From Gadus chalcogrammus (taxonomy: Eukaryota > Chordata > Actinopteri > Gadiformes > Gadidae): a stretch of DNA of 64,000 bases. Below are positions 21,960 to 34,907 of this stretch, piece after piece. Each line of letters opens with the position of its first letter. Position 1 is the first letter of the stretch. A program made the translations under genes and the position numbers. Below the pieces are notes generated by a model that ran no database searches, was not told the origin of the DNA, and saw only the letters and a list, made by a program, of their open reading frames with translations. The stretch spans positions 21,623,639 through 21,687,638 of the forward strand of contig NC_079426.1 of the NCBI RefSeq assembly GCF_026213295.1, read 5' to 3'.

Positions 21960-22804
21960 TAAGGATTGGCTAAATGTTTTTTTCCGGGAATCAGTTCTTT
22001 CAGTTCAGTTCACTTTAATGATTTGTTCGTTTGATTCGTTTGTTTGATTCGTTCGTTTAGATTTGTTCGTTACGTCAGATTACGTCATGCTCAGGCCCGC
22101 GAGACGGCCCTGAGCATAATTTAAACGACTTCTAAGCTCTACCCTCCGTGAAAGTCCACAAGATATAGTATATTGTATAGCCAAACGTCCCACTAATATT
22201 TATGCCACCTGCTTACTCTCTATACGTCATTCATGGTTTTATATTTATACATTTTTTTACTTTACATTTAATTCTTCATTATTCAGGCATTACAGAACTT
22301 TCATGGTCATAAATAAAAAATACGAACTGCAATTTAATTTCTTTGTTTGTTCTTGAATTGACGTAGAATGGAGCAAAGACTCCTGGGATTGGGAAATGCT
22401 TTTATCCAATAAACAGATGGCAGAGGGCAAGTCTATTTTCGGAAATGTAGTCGGATATATGAGTGGCCCCACGTCGAATGGCATGATCCAAGATACGTCA
22501 GACAGAGAAAGCGCGCAAATTCGGCGGTACCACCTTATCATTTGTTTACCCAGGTGCCATGGCAACACCATTTCTACCTCTCATTGGCTGAATCTTTGAG
22601 AGAGTTGTAGACTCAATCAATAGATCGCGGGGAGACGAAGCTCTGTTCGTTTGTATATTTTATTTACGTGAATATATTTTTGTTTTATGATAAAAAAAAA
22701 AGAATCAAAGAACCAGTTCTCTTGTATTTGGGGAACCGGTTCTTGTCGTTCACCTTCGGGATTCGTTCGTTGTGAACGAATCGGTCTTGACCGACTCATC
22801 CCTA
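21960..22804. mobile_element. hAT element nested inside the larger hAT, 845 bp
   Basis: The 8-bp duplication CTAGACAC is at 21952-21959 and 22805-22812. The ends are TAAGGATTGGCT and, reverse-complemented, TAGGGATGAGTCGG. TTCGTT and GAACGAA words are enriched near both ends. Confidence 0.8.
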
Positions 22805-23219
22805 CTAGACACCCAAGACGCATTCACTTCCGTGAAGATGAAAAAAAAAAAGCGAGCGAAGACAAATCTACACTAGTTAAACATCGGCTGCATTTTGAGT
22901 TGGTCCCTTCGAAGCCATCTGGCCAGCCTCTTACACTTATGACATCGTAAATAAATCATTTTTTAATCTTTTACCTTCGTTCAAAAAATGTAACAAATCT
23001 ACACACTCGTATCTTCAATAATATCGGCTTCGTTTCAGTTGGTCTCGTTGATTAACGTTGAAGCTGGAGCGTGAGGACGTTCAGCAGTGTTGCCAAATTG
23101 GGCGGTTTTTACCGTCCTATTGGGCTACATTTTGAGGGCGTTCAGGCAGTGTTGCCAGATTGGGAGGTTTTTCCCACCATGGTGGGCTACTTTTAATCAT
23201 GCACCGGCTACACTATTCT

Positions 23220-23415
23220 CTTAAAGAGAATACCATTACTACCATTACTACTACTACCATTAGTACTACTTCTTCAGCTACTACTACTACTTCACCAATT
23301 ACTACTACTTCTTCAGCAACTATTAACTACTACTACTACTTCAGCTGCTACTACTACTACTTCAGCTACTACTACTACATCAGCTACTACTACCACTACT
23401 TCAGCTTCTACTACT
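23220..23415 (+). repeat. (ACT)n-rich trinucleotide tract
   Basis: Imperfect runs of ACT/TAC triplets broken by TCAGC. Just before it, CAGTGTTGCCA...TTGGG...GGTTTTT occurs twice (about 23080 and 23148), a common short fish repeat. Confidence 0.85.
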
Positions 23416-23930
23416 GAAGACACAGGCGGGTGGTAAGGAAAATTTCCTTAAGGAAATTTGTAGCACACTGTAACTGACATCCACTCAAGCAGTCCTTTCC
23501 GACATCCATACATAGCTCATATGCCACACTAGACAAGGCACAGCTTTACCAACTTTAGGGTCACAGTGGTGCCTTCCGCAGCCTACTAATACAATTCAAA
23601 CCCACCGTCCACTCACACATCTCCTCTGAGACAACATAAGATTTCGGCGCATGCGCATATCATAACCCATTTGAAGACAGAAACAATGATATTATTATTA
23701 TAACTATTGATAAGAAAATACACTGTACATTAGAGTGATATGTTGAAATTATGATCAATAGCCTAATATTTACATTATCAAGTAAAAATACATGGTGACT
23801 TGTTCAGGACTTGAAAAAGTTTGGGAATTGGACTTGGACTCGACTTGGCTTTGATGTGACTTTGACTTGGACTCGACTTGCCTTTCCCTGTCCAGACTTG
23901 GGACTTACCAGTGACTTTGTCCCATCTCTG

Positions 23931-25116
23931 CTATGTACTGTGTGCAACTCATCCAACTGAGATGCAGAAAACAGCGGTGAGTCTGTGAGGGGCTGACTGT
24001 CTGCGGCACCGTCCTCCATCTCCTCCTCCTCACTAGACTCTAACTCTACCTGCTCCTCCTCTTCCTCATTAAACAGTGACTCTGTCTGCGCCTCCTGCTC
24101 TCCACTAGCCGCTGATTTCTTGGCTTTGGTGCCACAAGTTTCACTACTCTGTTTTCTCTTAAGGAGAGGAGTTTTACACGCAGTATCTTCCTCCTCCATC
24201 CTCACTGTCACTGGATCCCTCTGCTGCAGCAGGGATGGGCCCAACTTCAACACTCTGCTGGCTCTTTGACTGCATTATTCCCCTCCTCCTGAACAATACA
24301 TTCACTCTGCCTTTCATTTTCAACACCCAGAATTGTATCTTCAAGATTTTTAGCACACCGCTTTTCATTTTCAACATTTTCAACACTTTGAGATTCTTTC
24401 TTAAGATTTTCACCACACTGCTTTGCTTCTTCAAAATTTCTTTCTAACACTTGAATGGGATTTTCTACACTTGCCAACATCTGTTTCACCGTTTCAACAT
24501 TGGTTGTGGTCCCTGCTGTCACCTCAGCAGGCTCAGCTCGTTTTCCAGGGTTTTTCTCCGGGCAAGTTCTCACGAGATGCCCCTCCCTCCCGCATCCAAT
24601 ACATTTCAGAGTGCCAGAGTTGACAAACACTGCATAATCAAAATCGTTCACTTTTATACTGAAAACTAAATTCAGTTCAGCTTATTCAAAATCATATGAA
24701 CTTGCCGTCTGTACCCCACGACATGTCTCATCAGGGGAGACTTGAAACCCGACGGCAACTTCCTTATAGCAACTTCCTTATTCAACCCTTCATCCCCAAT
24801 AAACGGGGGGATGTTGGAGATGGTGACCCTTGACGCAGTCACGCAGGTGTAGTTAGCGGAGATACTGACACAAAGGAATCCTTAACCACGATGCCGGTCT
24901 CCACTACTTTGTTGGCTTTCGCTACGTTGACAACAAAAATCACGACTGCTCCATTCATCAGGGCAGCGGACATAATATTGCTATGCCCGACCACTTCTCC
25001 TACTGCCAAACCGCAGTCCTCAACCGAGCACATAAAAGTCGGTGAGATCTTGAAGCCGTGAATTCAGCTCAGATCGCCGAACGCCACCATGCTTCAGGCG
25101 CACCGACCAGCGGCCA
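23931..25116 (-). pseudogene. Tx1-like L1 ORF1 (nucleic-acid binding protein), decayed
   Basis: From the 5' side on the minus strand, CSVEDCGLAVGEVVGHSNIM and VETGIVVKDSFVSVSPLT (25033-24839) match the start of a Tx1-type ORF1. After frame changes, 24651-24247 encodes a CCHC zinc knuckle (CIGCGREGHLVRTC) and a helical segment of E/N-rich repeats. A further frame (24253-23940) gives an acidic tail with long runs of E. ORF1 proteins coat LINE RNA. At least two frameshifts are present. A hAT interrupts it upstream at 25125 and another downstream at 23930. Confidence 0.75.
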
Positions 25117-25124
25117 CTGGTCGA

Positions 25125-25956
25125 TAGGGCTGTCAAAATTGCTCAAAAATGACTTTCGAATGTTCGTTTGGAAAAAAATCACGAATTCAAACTATTCAAA
25201 TATCTGGTTGCCTATTTTACGCAGTTGCTGTCAATATGTCAATAATGCGACAAAACCATGGTTCAAATTAGTGGGATATATATCCTATAAACAGCCCAGT
25301 AACGTGGAGGCCTAATCATGAAAAGCCACAACTTTGTATCGCTTGCATTTCACCACCACACCTGCAAGCGCGCAAACTATAGTAATCTGAAGAAGACGCC
25401 CGCTTCTGAATGTTACAAAGTATGCTAGTAGTAACGTTCCTTGCTTTGCTTACCATTTATCGAGAAGGCCTATTAAAATCGATAAAGAAAAAAATGCATG
25501 TCGCCTACATCTTCCACCATGCCAGCGAAAGGGCCAGCACTAGGCACCGTTCAGATTCATAAAAAAAAAGCTGTCTCGGACTTTGCCGAGAACATTGCGT
25601 TATAGCAGCTTTCACCAGCCAGACTACAAGCTCCCTGAGCTCTACTTCGGATGCTTATTGAATGGCATAGCCGAGCTGGAATACCTATATCCAAGTACGG
25701 AAACCCCGAGGGGATAAAATACATTCGCTCTTCACAATACTAGTCTGTTACACTTGTACCGCAGGAGTGTTTTTTCACATTCAAATATTATGAGGGACAT
25801 CGCGAACAGACAGAGGCTCATTCACAAAGCAGATAGAGGCGCTTGTACCGCGGGAGTGTTTTTTCACATTCTAATATTAATTTTCACATTCAAATTCGTG
25901 TTTTTGGATACATTTCGAACGAATATTCGAACTTCGAATATTCGTTGACAGCCCTA
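25125..25956. mobile_element. Non-autonomous hAT element, 832 bp
   Basis: The 8-bp duplication CTGGTCGA is at 25117-25124 and 25957-25964. The ends are TAGGGCTGTCAA and TTGACAGCCCTA, a perfect 12-bp inverted repeat. TTCGAA-type words cluster near both ends. A direct repeat GCAGGAGTG/GCGGGAGTG with TTTTTTCACATTC occurs near 25761 and 25851. No transposase is present. Confidence 0.9.
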
Positions 25957-26630
<674 letters not shown>

Positions 26631-27235
26631 CAGTGGTTTTCAAACTGTGGGGTGCGCCTGTTGAAGGAAAGGAGGTGTCACTTGTTGTTCTTGTTGTTAA
26701 ATGAATTGATTCGGGTGGCCAAGAGGCTATAGGAAAGTGCACCGCTGTGTGTCGTGGTAAAGCCTTGATTGGCATTGGGGAGACACTCTGAGGTTTGTTA
26801 AGTTTAAATATTATTGATTAAATTAAACTTGGTCTACTTTGTTTTCTGCTCAGTGTCTGGACGAGAGAGGGGGAGCATTTGTTTTGTACAACATTCAGGT
26901 AGTTTTCATTTATGCCTGATATGTAGTTTGGAGCAAGACGCAGTACTAAGACTCACCGTTGTGCAATTAAAATTGTAAGTACCCGCTGCCAGTAGCCACA
27001 TGAAGACTAGGGTTGAGCTTAATAAGATTTTTGTGTAGGTAGTTAGAGGGAACGCACTGTCTACGAGGTGGTTAAGTGCCTCTAGTGAGCAGCGGAGAGT
27101 CTTGGTCTGCGCTCTTGGGTCCGTAGGCATTCTGCAGTCATGGCTGGCATAGAACATCCCCTGGGGGGCGCCAGAGTTCTTCAGGGGGTGGCGCGACGTG
27201 AGAAAAAAATAAACCCGAAAAAAAACCTGAAAGTC
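26631..27235. mobile_element. hAT fragment split by an LTR-like insertion
   Basis: CAGTGGTTTTCAAACTGTGG at 26631 is a common hAT end of fish. It should be followed by a GC-rich stretch, but that stretch (CCCCTGGGGGGCGCCAGAG) appears only at 27157. The right end of the hAT is not identified. Confidence 0.5.
26659..27156. mobile_element. Possible solo LTR, 498 bp
   Basis: The sequence between the two hAT parts starts TGTTGAAGG and ends AGAACA. It contains TTTAAATATTATTGATT and no open frame. The flanks (CGCC versus TCCC) do not make a clear duplication, so the call is weak. Confidence 0.3.
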
Positions 27236-27304
27236 GATGATTCAAACTGTCGTACAGTACTTCAACTGTAGAAGTAACATAAATAAATGTTCATCTGTTT
27301 ATCT

Positions 27305-27650
27305 TCGTGCAAACCATTTAACAAATCTACACACTTGTATCTTCAATAATATCTAAACAGAATTAAGATATCATTTAAAATTTCTTCAGAATCACAGTTT
27401 TAGTTTCATAGCGCTTCGTTTTCAGCTGTTTTCATTGAAGACGTCTGCCCATTCTGATACACCTACTTCTAGACATCGTAACTCATTCCTTTTTCAACTG
27501 TTTACCATCGTTCAAACCATTAAACAAATCTGCACACTTGTATCTTCAATACTATCGAAACGGAATTTTGATAGCATTTATACTTTTTTCAGAATCACAG
27601 TTTTAGTTTCAAACCGGCATCGTTTTCAGTTGCTTATAATAATTTAGGTC
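27305..27650 (+). repeat. Degenerate tandem repeat, unit about 205 bp
   Basis: AAACCATTTAACAAATCTAC at 27311 recurs as AAACCATTAAACAAATCTGC at 27515. Both are followed by CACTTGTATCTTCAATA and then TTTCAGAATCACAGTTTTAG or a close variant. A third related piece lies inside the hAT at about 22976-23050. Confidence 0.65.
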
Positions 27651-28402
27651 ACCATAGCAACGCCGGTAAACAAACCCCGCCGAATAGTCGAATCTCCATT
27701 TCCGAATCTACATAGATCGAGTTTCCATTTCATGCGCATGACAGCGTTCTATAAAATATTGTCTTTGCGAATAAAACATTGCTAGAAATCCTTCTAGTAA
27801 AATGCCTAAACATATATTTAACCCATGGGCGAACATAGCATAGCCTACCTATTTGCGCACCACCCGGCCAGTGTGTGTTGGTCAGGTGAAAACTAAATGT
27901 CAAAAAGAAGGAAAGGGCGGTGGTTGAAAAAAGTCTTTCGACCACTTAAAAATAAGTAAAAATCAATCAGCTTAAGCTATCATGAGACAACTCAAAAATA
28001 AATCCACTCGTTTCTTGTAATGGTTTATTTGTTTCCCAGTATAATTTCCTACATTTTGTTCATTTTTGATTTGTATGACAAATAAAAAAGAAATTGAAGA
28101 GACCGGCTTCTAACTGGTGCTGGACCCAGCACAGTGCCAGAATTAACACAGATGGAGTAGAAGGCGCTCACGATAATAGATGAGATCTCCTGCTGTGATG
28201 GGATCTCGGGGGGCATCGACCTTAGAAGAGGTGATGCTGGAAGCTCTCAGGCCAGGCAATCCCCATCCCCAGCTGCGAGGACATCCCAAGCTTTGAGGAT
28301 CTCCCAGGAAAGGCAGCTACTTCTTAGCCACTCTGAGCCTAATTGTTTGTCAATTTGCAAATTTCCCAAATTGCTTGCAGAATTGTTTATGCCTTGACAC
28401 TA

Positions 28403-29092
28403 GCCACGTTTACATGGATACTTCTGATCCGATTAGAAGTGGGAGAACAGCTCAATCGAATGGGTGGGTGCGGCTGCATTTTAGCTACGAGAGATGGCAT
28501 CAGCAATTGCAGTAGTTCGCAATTGGTCCGTCTCTACTTTTATGTACACCGAACTAGACCGCAAGGAAATTGGAATTTTTGCCTGATTCACGTCTTTCTT
28601 AATACTCCGTAGTCCGGTAACTTAACAACCCCAGTGCGTCCGGTTGTTCAGTGACGTCAACGTCTATGGCAGACTATTTCTCTGCTGATCAACACTACAA
28701 ATGGTAATTGTAAAAAGACACAACTTGTGAAGATATTGTTTCGTTTTGGCAAGGAGCCGTGTAATAGGCGGGATAATGTATAGAACGTTGCCGGTCATTA
28801 TCAAAAATAATACCCTTCAGGGCGAAGCAAGACACCTCCGCTTCGCGTCGGGGTCCGGTTCGCCCTGTCAGGGCTTATTTTCCCGATAATGACCGGCGTC
28901 CTACAACATTATCCCTTACATCATATAAGTCCAAAACAACACAACGGTTGTGCGTTAGAGACATACGGACGTACGCTTACCACTTTTGTAAATGCCATAT
29001 ATACAGTAGGCCTACATTCGGATTGCATGATAGGAATAGATCTATTCCGATTAGAAATCGAATCAGATCAGAAGTGTCCATGTAAACTCGGC
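28403..29092. mobile_element. MITE with TA flanks, about 690 bp
   Basis: GCCACGTTTACATGGATAC at the left is mirrored by GTCCATGTAAACTCGGC at the right, and TTCTGATC...GATCAGAA follows inside. TA lies on both sides (28401-28402, 29093-29094), which suits a Tc1/mariner-like duplication. It contains another inverted repeat at about 28768-28916. Confidence 0.6.
28768..28916. repeat. Short inverted repeat nested in the MITE
   Basis: GGGATAATGT...GCCGGTCATTATC is mirrored by GATAATGACCGGC...ACATTATCCC. GGGCGAAGC and GGGCGAACC-type words lie inside. It is probably a small independent MITE. Confidence 0.6.
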
Positions 29093-29945
29093 TATTGTCA
29101 ATGTGGCAGTTCCATGCACAACGGGGATTTCTAAAAGGTACAGTGGCGGCGACTAGTGTCATGAGCTGAACCATCACTATGGTAGAGCTAAGAAGGTTCT
29201 ATGAGCGCTTCAGACCAACCTTACCCATGAACAATGCACAAAAAAGATTCATAGCAAAGAACGTTTCGGGAAACACACGAAGAACTTAGAGAAGAGGTTA
29301 CGAACTTAGTTAAGAAGGCTTTAAGAAGGATTTAAGACGGTTTTGGGAAACAGTTCGCATCCGTAGCCAATTGAGGCCAAATGAAACGGCATGTTTGAAT
29401 TAAGGATTTTGTCTCGGCTGTTCTTTGTTTTGGCCGTGGGTACAGCAAGGCGAGGTCAAACTCGCAACTTCAAAAAAATATTGTATTTATTTTAAAAATC
29501 AAAAATTAACAATACTGTCTTCTAAATTAAGGAAATAATCATAGGAAACAAATATACCATTATAAGAAACGAGTGAACGTAGCCTAATAAGAGGTCGAAA
29601 GACTTTTTTCAACCACTGCCTCATTCCCTTGACATTTAGTTTTCACATGACAAACGCACACTGGCCAGGCGGTGGGCATAGCCCGCACACAGACCCCTGC
29701 CTGCAGGTTACAAAAAGCAAAGAAGTCTCAGCATCAACACTATTAAATAATAAGCTAAATAAACGATTTCAAAATGTCTGTTTTTCTATCTATTTTTTTA
29801 AATCAGTGTTGGCTATGCTATGTTCGCCCATGGGTTAAATAAATGTTGAGGCATTCTGCTGGAAGGATTTCGAGCATTATTTTATTCACAAAGACTGCAA
29901 TATTTTATAGAACGCTGTCATGCGCATGAAATGGAAACTCGATCT

Positions 29946-32900
29946 CTGAGCGATCGATTTCAGCACGTTCTTTCTGGACAGCGCCATTTACAAACGACGT
30001 AAGGAGTGTTTCCTAAGAAAACTCCTAAGAGACCGTTCGGGAACCACGCCTATAGAGATAAACAACTTTGATAAGTCTTAATGTAGGAGTCTTCATAGCG
30101 CGCTAAGAGAGAACGTTATCAGGAAACCGGGCCCTGATCATAGAGCTTTCACCAAAGTGGACGAGACAGGTTTAGGTTGTGTAGAATCTAGTACAATCTC
30201 AGTTGATCCCGTTTGTTTGCTTGCTGCCATGGCTGCAGCACGATTTTATCTTTACTTTCCTCGACTTTTCTTAATCTCTGATGTGGTATCATGGTCGTTT
30301 TACGATTGAGTACAGTACATTTGGTACACATAGTAGCCTACCGTTAAAATCAATATTTATTCGATTTTGTTTAAAGACAGCCTCACTAAATAGGTCTCTA
30401 CATAATATTACCGAGTATCTTTACTGTCCATGTGAAGTCACATGCCCCCAAAATATGCTGTTGAAACAGAAAGAATCAAATATATATCAATGTCCGTCAG
30501 GCTGCCTAAGGCTCGTCTGCCACTATGGGAGGGCACAAACATCCAACACATCCTACAGTGTGTCACATGACTTGAGGATCATCTCTACAGTGTGTGTGAC
30601 AGACAACATAATAACTGTGATGATAAGGTTGGTGATTAAGTGGTGATGATGTCGATGGTGATGATGATGATGACAGTAATGGTGTCAGAGTGTCTTCATT
30701 AACAGTGGTTTCTCGAGCCCAGAGTAACAATCAGCAGCAAACCCACAGGTATCCAGTTGCCACACAGTGCAGTAAATGATTCTTTATTATCACAACAATG
30801 ATGGTTGGATGCTCTATTATTACAGGTATTATGAGTGACAAGCAGGGTAGGAAACAGGAGCAACCCTTACATGTATGGCAATCAGCAAATAAATACCAAC
30901 AATAAGAGATATATAATCCAAGATTACATGGCTTAGAAAAGTGGAGTGAATCAAATAATAGGAAAAAAATAACTGCACTATGGGATATAACTGGGTATTA
31001 CTTACGATTCCCTTGAAAAATACATCTAAGAGGATTTGCTCACCCATTTATTTATATAAATAAAGGATTTTATTCAGGCAAATAACTTGATTTGGTTTGT
31101 AAATCTGAATCTTTATTTGGCACTTGCTGGGAAAGTCCTAAAAGAATCAACAAAAACCGTCACATTCGCACAATCTGCATGCGGAAGCGACATCACCAGC
31201 TTGTGCAGTGATGACAATGAAATTAACGTGTGCAAAGGACGGTGATGGAGTCCAAGCTTAATACACCACTCGCATCCAAATGACTGAAACAAAATGGAAT
31301 CCGAAATGGATTCTGTGCCATTAAACTTCCTGCCCAACATCTGTCAATATCCCTAGGCTGCACCTTCGTTCCCTCTCACTCCGAAGCCATTGCTCTGGAG
31401 CGAGTTAAAATGCAGTTTAAGGCGGACAGTCTTTGAAATGTTTGGATTGCATCTGACCTGGAAAGCTGTTCATAATCCAGAAATTGTAACCCTCAAACCG
31501 GGCGGCTAGAGGGGCTTTCTCCCCAACATTTTGTTACTCTCGCCGATTGTGCATTCAACAGCCGCTGCTGATCCATAGAGTTCAGCAGGAGTTCAAGAGA
31601 CAGGAAATTAATTACATTTTCTTGGCTACATCCCTTAGGAAAGTACCAGCTTCTTTGCTCCACATATGACTCGTAGATTGTTCGATTGTGGGAACTATGG
31701 GCATATAAAAAGAGCCACGATATAATTTTCTCGAAAGCAGTGTTAGCTTTGGCTCGTCTCGTGGTTACGCTTAATGCACAGTACTAACAGGGATTTAACA
31801 ACATCCACTAAAGTGAGGCTGTGGCATTCACACGTGTAGAAACATGTTGATGGCACACACAATCCAGATATTCTCTTTTGCTGGTACAGAAAGAAGGAGA
31901 GATACACAGTCGACAACAGATACATTTATATGGAAATATGAAGTAAAAATGTTTCTTGTTTCTAAACAATCATATCCTCATTACTTATGAGTAATCCAGA
32001 TTGTGTTTTGTGCTGTCAAAGTGAAAACATGTTGGATAATTTAACTAATATCTCTAAGACTTGGTTTGCTCTGGCCAATATATCTCCCTCTACTCCACAT
32101 GCAATAATTATTATCAACGTAATCTGCATGATTACAATTTCATATGTTCAGCATTGAATTAGCCCCACCACACTGCACTGTTGATCCTAATGTGCACTAA
32201 TCACCACCTATACTGAACTGCTAGAAAGAATTAGCACAAGGAGAGCATTATCTCCCTTTTCTCTGAACAAATCTGCTAATTCAACTGGCCAGTACATCAA
32301 TTATATATTATACACATGCCCAGTGGCTTGGATCCATTGACCTGATTCGTTGCCCACTACACCCTCCTTCTTGGATAACACTGGACCAAACAGATGCAAA
32401 GTGTTGTTGTCTGCTACCACTATGGTTATTATTATGACCATAATTAAACCCATTGCAATAATGTGAGAAACCCCAGTCGATAATGTAACAAATTTCTGAG
32501 CGAATAACATAATGAAAATGTTGCCTATAATTTTACAACGTATAACATTTGTTCACCACAAACGACTCTTAAAGGCAGTGCCAACATTTAAATATTTTTT
32601 AACCATTCAGCGAAAAAAAGGCAAAAGTCTTGATTATCTTTTAGGGGGCCACTCAATGACATGCAGAAGCGTCATCAACAAGCCCACTGAAGTGGTGTGA
32701 GAAACACAGAATTTCTACTCCTCATTCACATATAAGGTCATTTACATTTCCTACGGAGAAATTACTACCTCAGGGGTAGTATTATTCTGGAGTTTTTCAG
32801 GGTACAAATGTCAGGATATGTTGTTCACACACACGGCGCATCAGGAGAATATCAGGATTTACACGTGTGTCTGAAAGCAGCTAGTGTGTGAGCATTTGAT

Positions 32901-34840
32901 TACATTATAAAATTAGTCGATTTATGGTAACAGGGGTAATTGTTCAATGGAATGTGTAGTTCACTATGCATGCAAATCAATAATTAAATAGCTTTTACTG
33001 TTATTCAGGGCTGAAAAATGCATTGACATTTTAAAATGCAAGGCAACTACTATTGGTTAGTTGAAAATAATAATCATCATTGAGATTAAACATCTCTTCC
33101 TGGCCAAGACAGGCAGCAGTAGCCTACAGTCACACATAGCATACACACAAAACATAAGAAAAATAAAACAACTAAAACAGTCCGTAGGGGGGAGGGTGGG
33201 TATCAATATCGACATTTGGGGAGGCTCAAGGAGGAGTACTAGATTTGACCAACAAAGTGTAGTCTTGTGGTGGACACTATAGACATAATTCAACATACTG
33301 TGTTATTGACAGGTTTTCGTTCTGTGTTATAGGGACACTGTGTCTTCAAGATCACGACGCTTATGTGTTAATACGCCGGTCGGTGCGATGTTTAAATTTG
33401 ACGGTTTTTATATGACAAAATGAACTACCCGCCGTTGCTTGTCGAGGTGAGAAATTGTCTCTTCTCTGTGTGCACGTGCGTGTGTGTTCTTACCTGCGCA
33501 TGTGTCAATGGCAGAGCCGTTATGTTTAAAAACATAACATCTTAGCTCGGCGAGTGTGTCGCTGCCTTTGTCTTGATGTACGGTTTGTGCGCGTGCGTGT
33601 GTGTGTGCGGTGTGTGTGTGCGCTTCCGTGTATATGTTGCTGCGTTTGTCGTGACGTGCGTTGTGTGTGTGTTTGTGTGTGTGTATGTTTGTCTGTGTGT
33701 TTCCATGTATGTTTGTGCGCATGTGCGTGTGCATGCGGTGTGTGTATGCATTATGTATGTATGCGTTTGCACGTTCTGTGTGTGTGTGAACTGCAGGCTG
33801 CTTGGCACATGCGCACATGACTGACTTGAGTAACTGGAGCGACCGGCGTGCTATTACAGTAGTAAGATTACAGCTGTGATAGCTTTGAAATTAAAATATA
33901 TCTCGATCTAAGAGATATAAAAAAAAATAACTCTTGCATGTTTAAGCCTGCCTATTTTATTAAACTCCCCCAAGCACTTTTCCTCCATAATCCTTGCACA
34001 AAAAAACTGGCAACAAGCCCTTATAGGCAACACAACGCTCACTGGAATGGCTGCAGCCTCTCCGGCATGATCAATCCCATGCTTTGTAAAAGGACGGCCA
34101 TTCCTCTTTATGAAATACAGAGCCTTTCTCAAGCTCCTTAAGACCGTAGAGGCAGAGGGCTACACCTCCAAAGGCTTTGAGAGTATCCTTCATAAGGGAT
34201 CTCCTGTGTGCTGTAATAATGCCTGTCCGTCAAAAACTGCGGCAGGCTAAGCCTGGTTTGCTTAACCAATTACCGATTGGATATCAGGGGTGGCTTTTGA
34301 ACCCCATTATCCAGATAGTTTCAATAACAGGTGCTTTGCTTTTGATTTCATGCAAACACCACCAATTCTGTAACCCAGACTAATGCAATACTGAACTTAT
34401 TATATAATATTGTATAGAAGTAGTAGTCGTAGAGCAATTACTAGTTGCAAAGTACATACAGTCAATATCTGTATACATAGCAGATGGGAAAAAATACATC
34501 AAAGTTCACAAAGATCTTCCAATCAAGCACTTCAAAACGGTGTCTACATGGCAGGATGTAATGACGCATTGTGACACTGAAAGTTATATATTCTACTTAT
34601 TGCATTATCTGTGACAGGCATACTTAGAATATGATTTGACATAAAGGTCAGGCCTCAGCCTAGTTTCTCCAGCCTGTTAAAGTCTTCGATTTGCCATTGG
34701 TAGCATTTATATGCCTCAACAACAACAACACACTGAAAGGGCCCCCTCTGCAATTCAACAATTATCCTACAGAATCCCATGGTGCCTGAACTTGCCTAAC
34801 ACAATCTAGCATTGCAGTTGTTTTACAATGCCGTAAACAC

Positions 34841-34844
<4 letters not shown>
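29946..34844. other. Non-coding sequence; no gene seen
   Basis: The first 190 bases resemble a Harbinger-type MITE end (GGGCCCGGTTTCC on the minus strand near 30135). A GAT-rich microsatellite lies at about 30640-30675 and GT-rich sequence at about 33590-33795. The remaining stretch is ordinary AT-rich sequence, and short open frames in it show no domain or repeat similarity that I recognise. Confidence 0.5.
33590..33795 (+). repeat. GT-rich imperfect microsatellite
   Basis: TGTG runs are broken by GCGT, CATG and TATG. Frames through it are low-complexity. Confidence 0.8.

Positions 34845-34906
<62 letters not shown>
34845..34906 (+). repeat. (TG)n microsatellite
   Basis: About 31 uninterrupted TG units. 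Confidence 0.95.

Positions 34907-34907
<1 letters not shown>

Larger units (their letters stand above)
21270..23930. mobile_element. Non-autonomous hAT element, 2,661 bp, with nested insertions
   Basis: The 8-bp duplication CTATGTAC sits at 21262-21269 and 23931-23938. The ends are CAGAGATGTGG and its near mirror CCATCTCTG. Both subterminal regions carry degenerate repeats of GACTCGAGTC and GACTTGGACTCGACTTG. No transposase is present. It hosts a Harbinger-like MITE and a second hAT element. Confidence 0.9.
27714..29945. mobile_element. 2.2-kb inverted-repeat element
   Basis: AGATCGAGTTTCCATTTCAT and the following 25 bases at 27714 are mirrored exactly at the right end (29945 backwards). 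Homology continues with indels through about 27950 and back to about 29590, including GGGTTAAAT and GTCGAAAGACTTTTTTCAACC. The arms are about 240-350 bp. No transposase is seen and no clear target duplication (CTACAT versus CTGAGC). A TA-flanked MITE lies in the middle. Confidence 0.7.

Noticed and set aside
24235..24669. Plus-strand frames opposite the L1 ORF1
   Set aside because: They are shadows of the minus-strand zinc-knuckle protein.
26659..27156. Firm call of a solo LTR
   Set aside because: TG...CA ends are present but there is no clear target duplication and no internal remnant, so it is kept only as a low-confidence feature.
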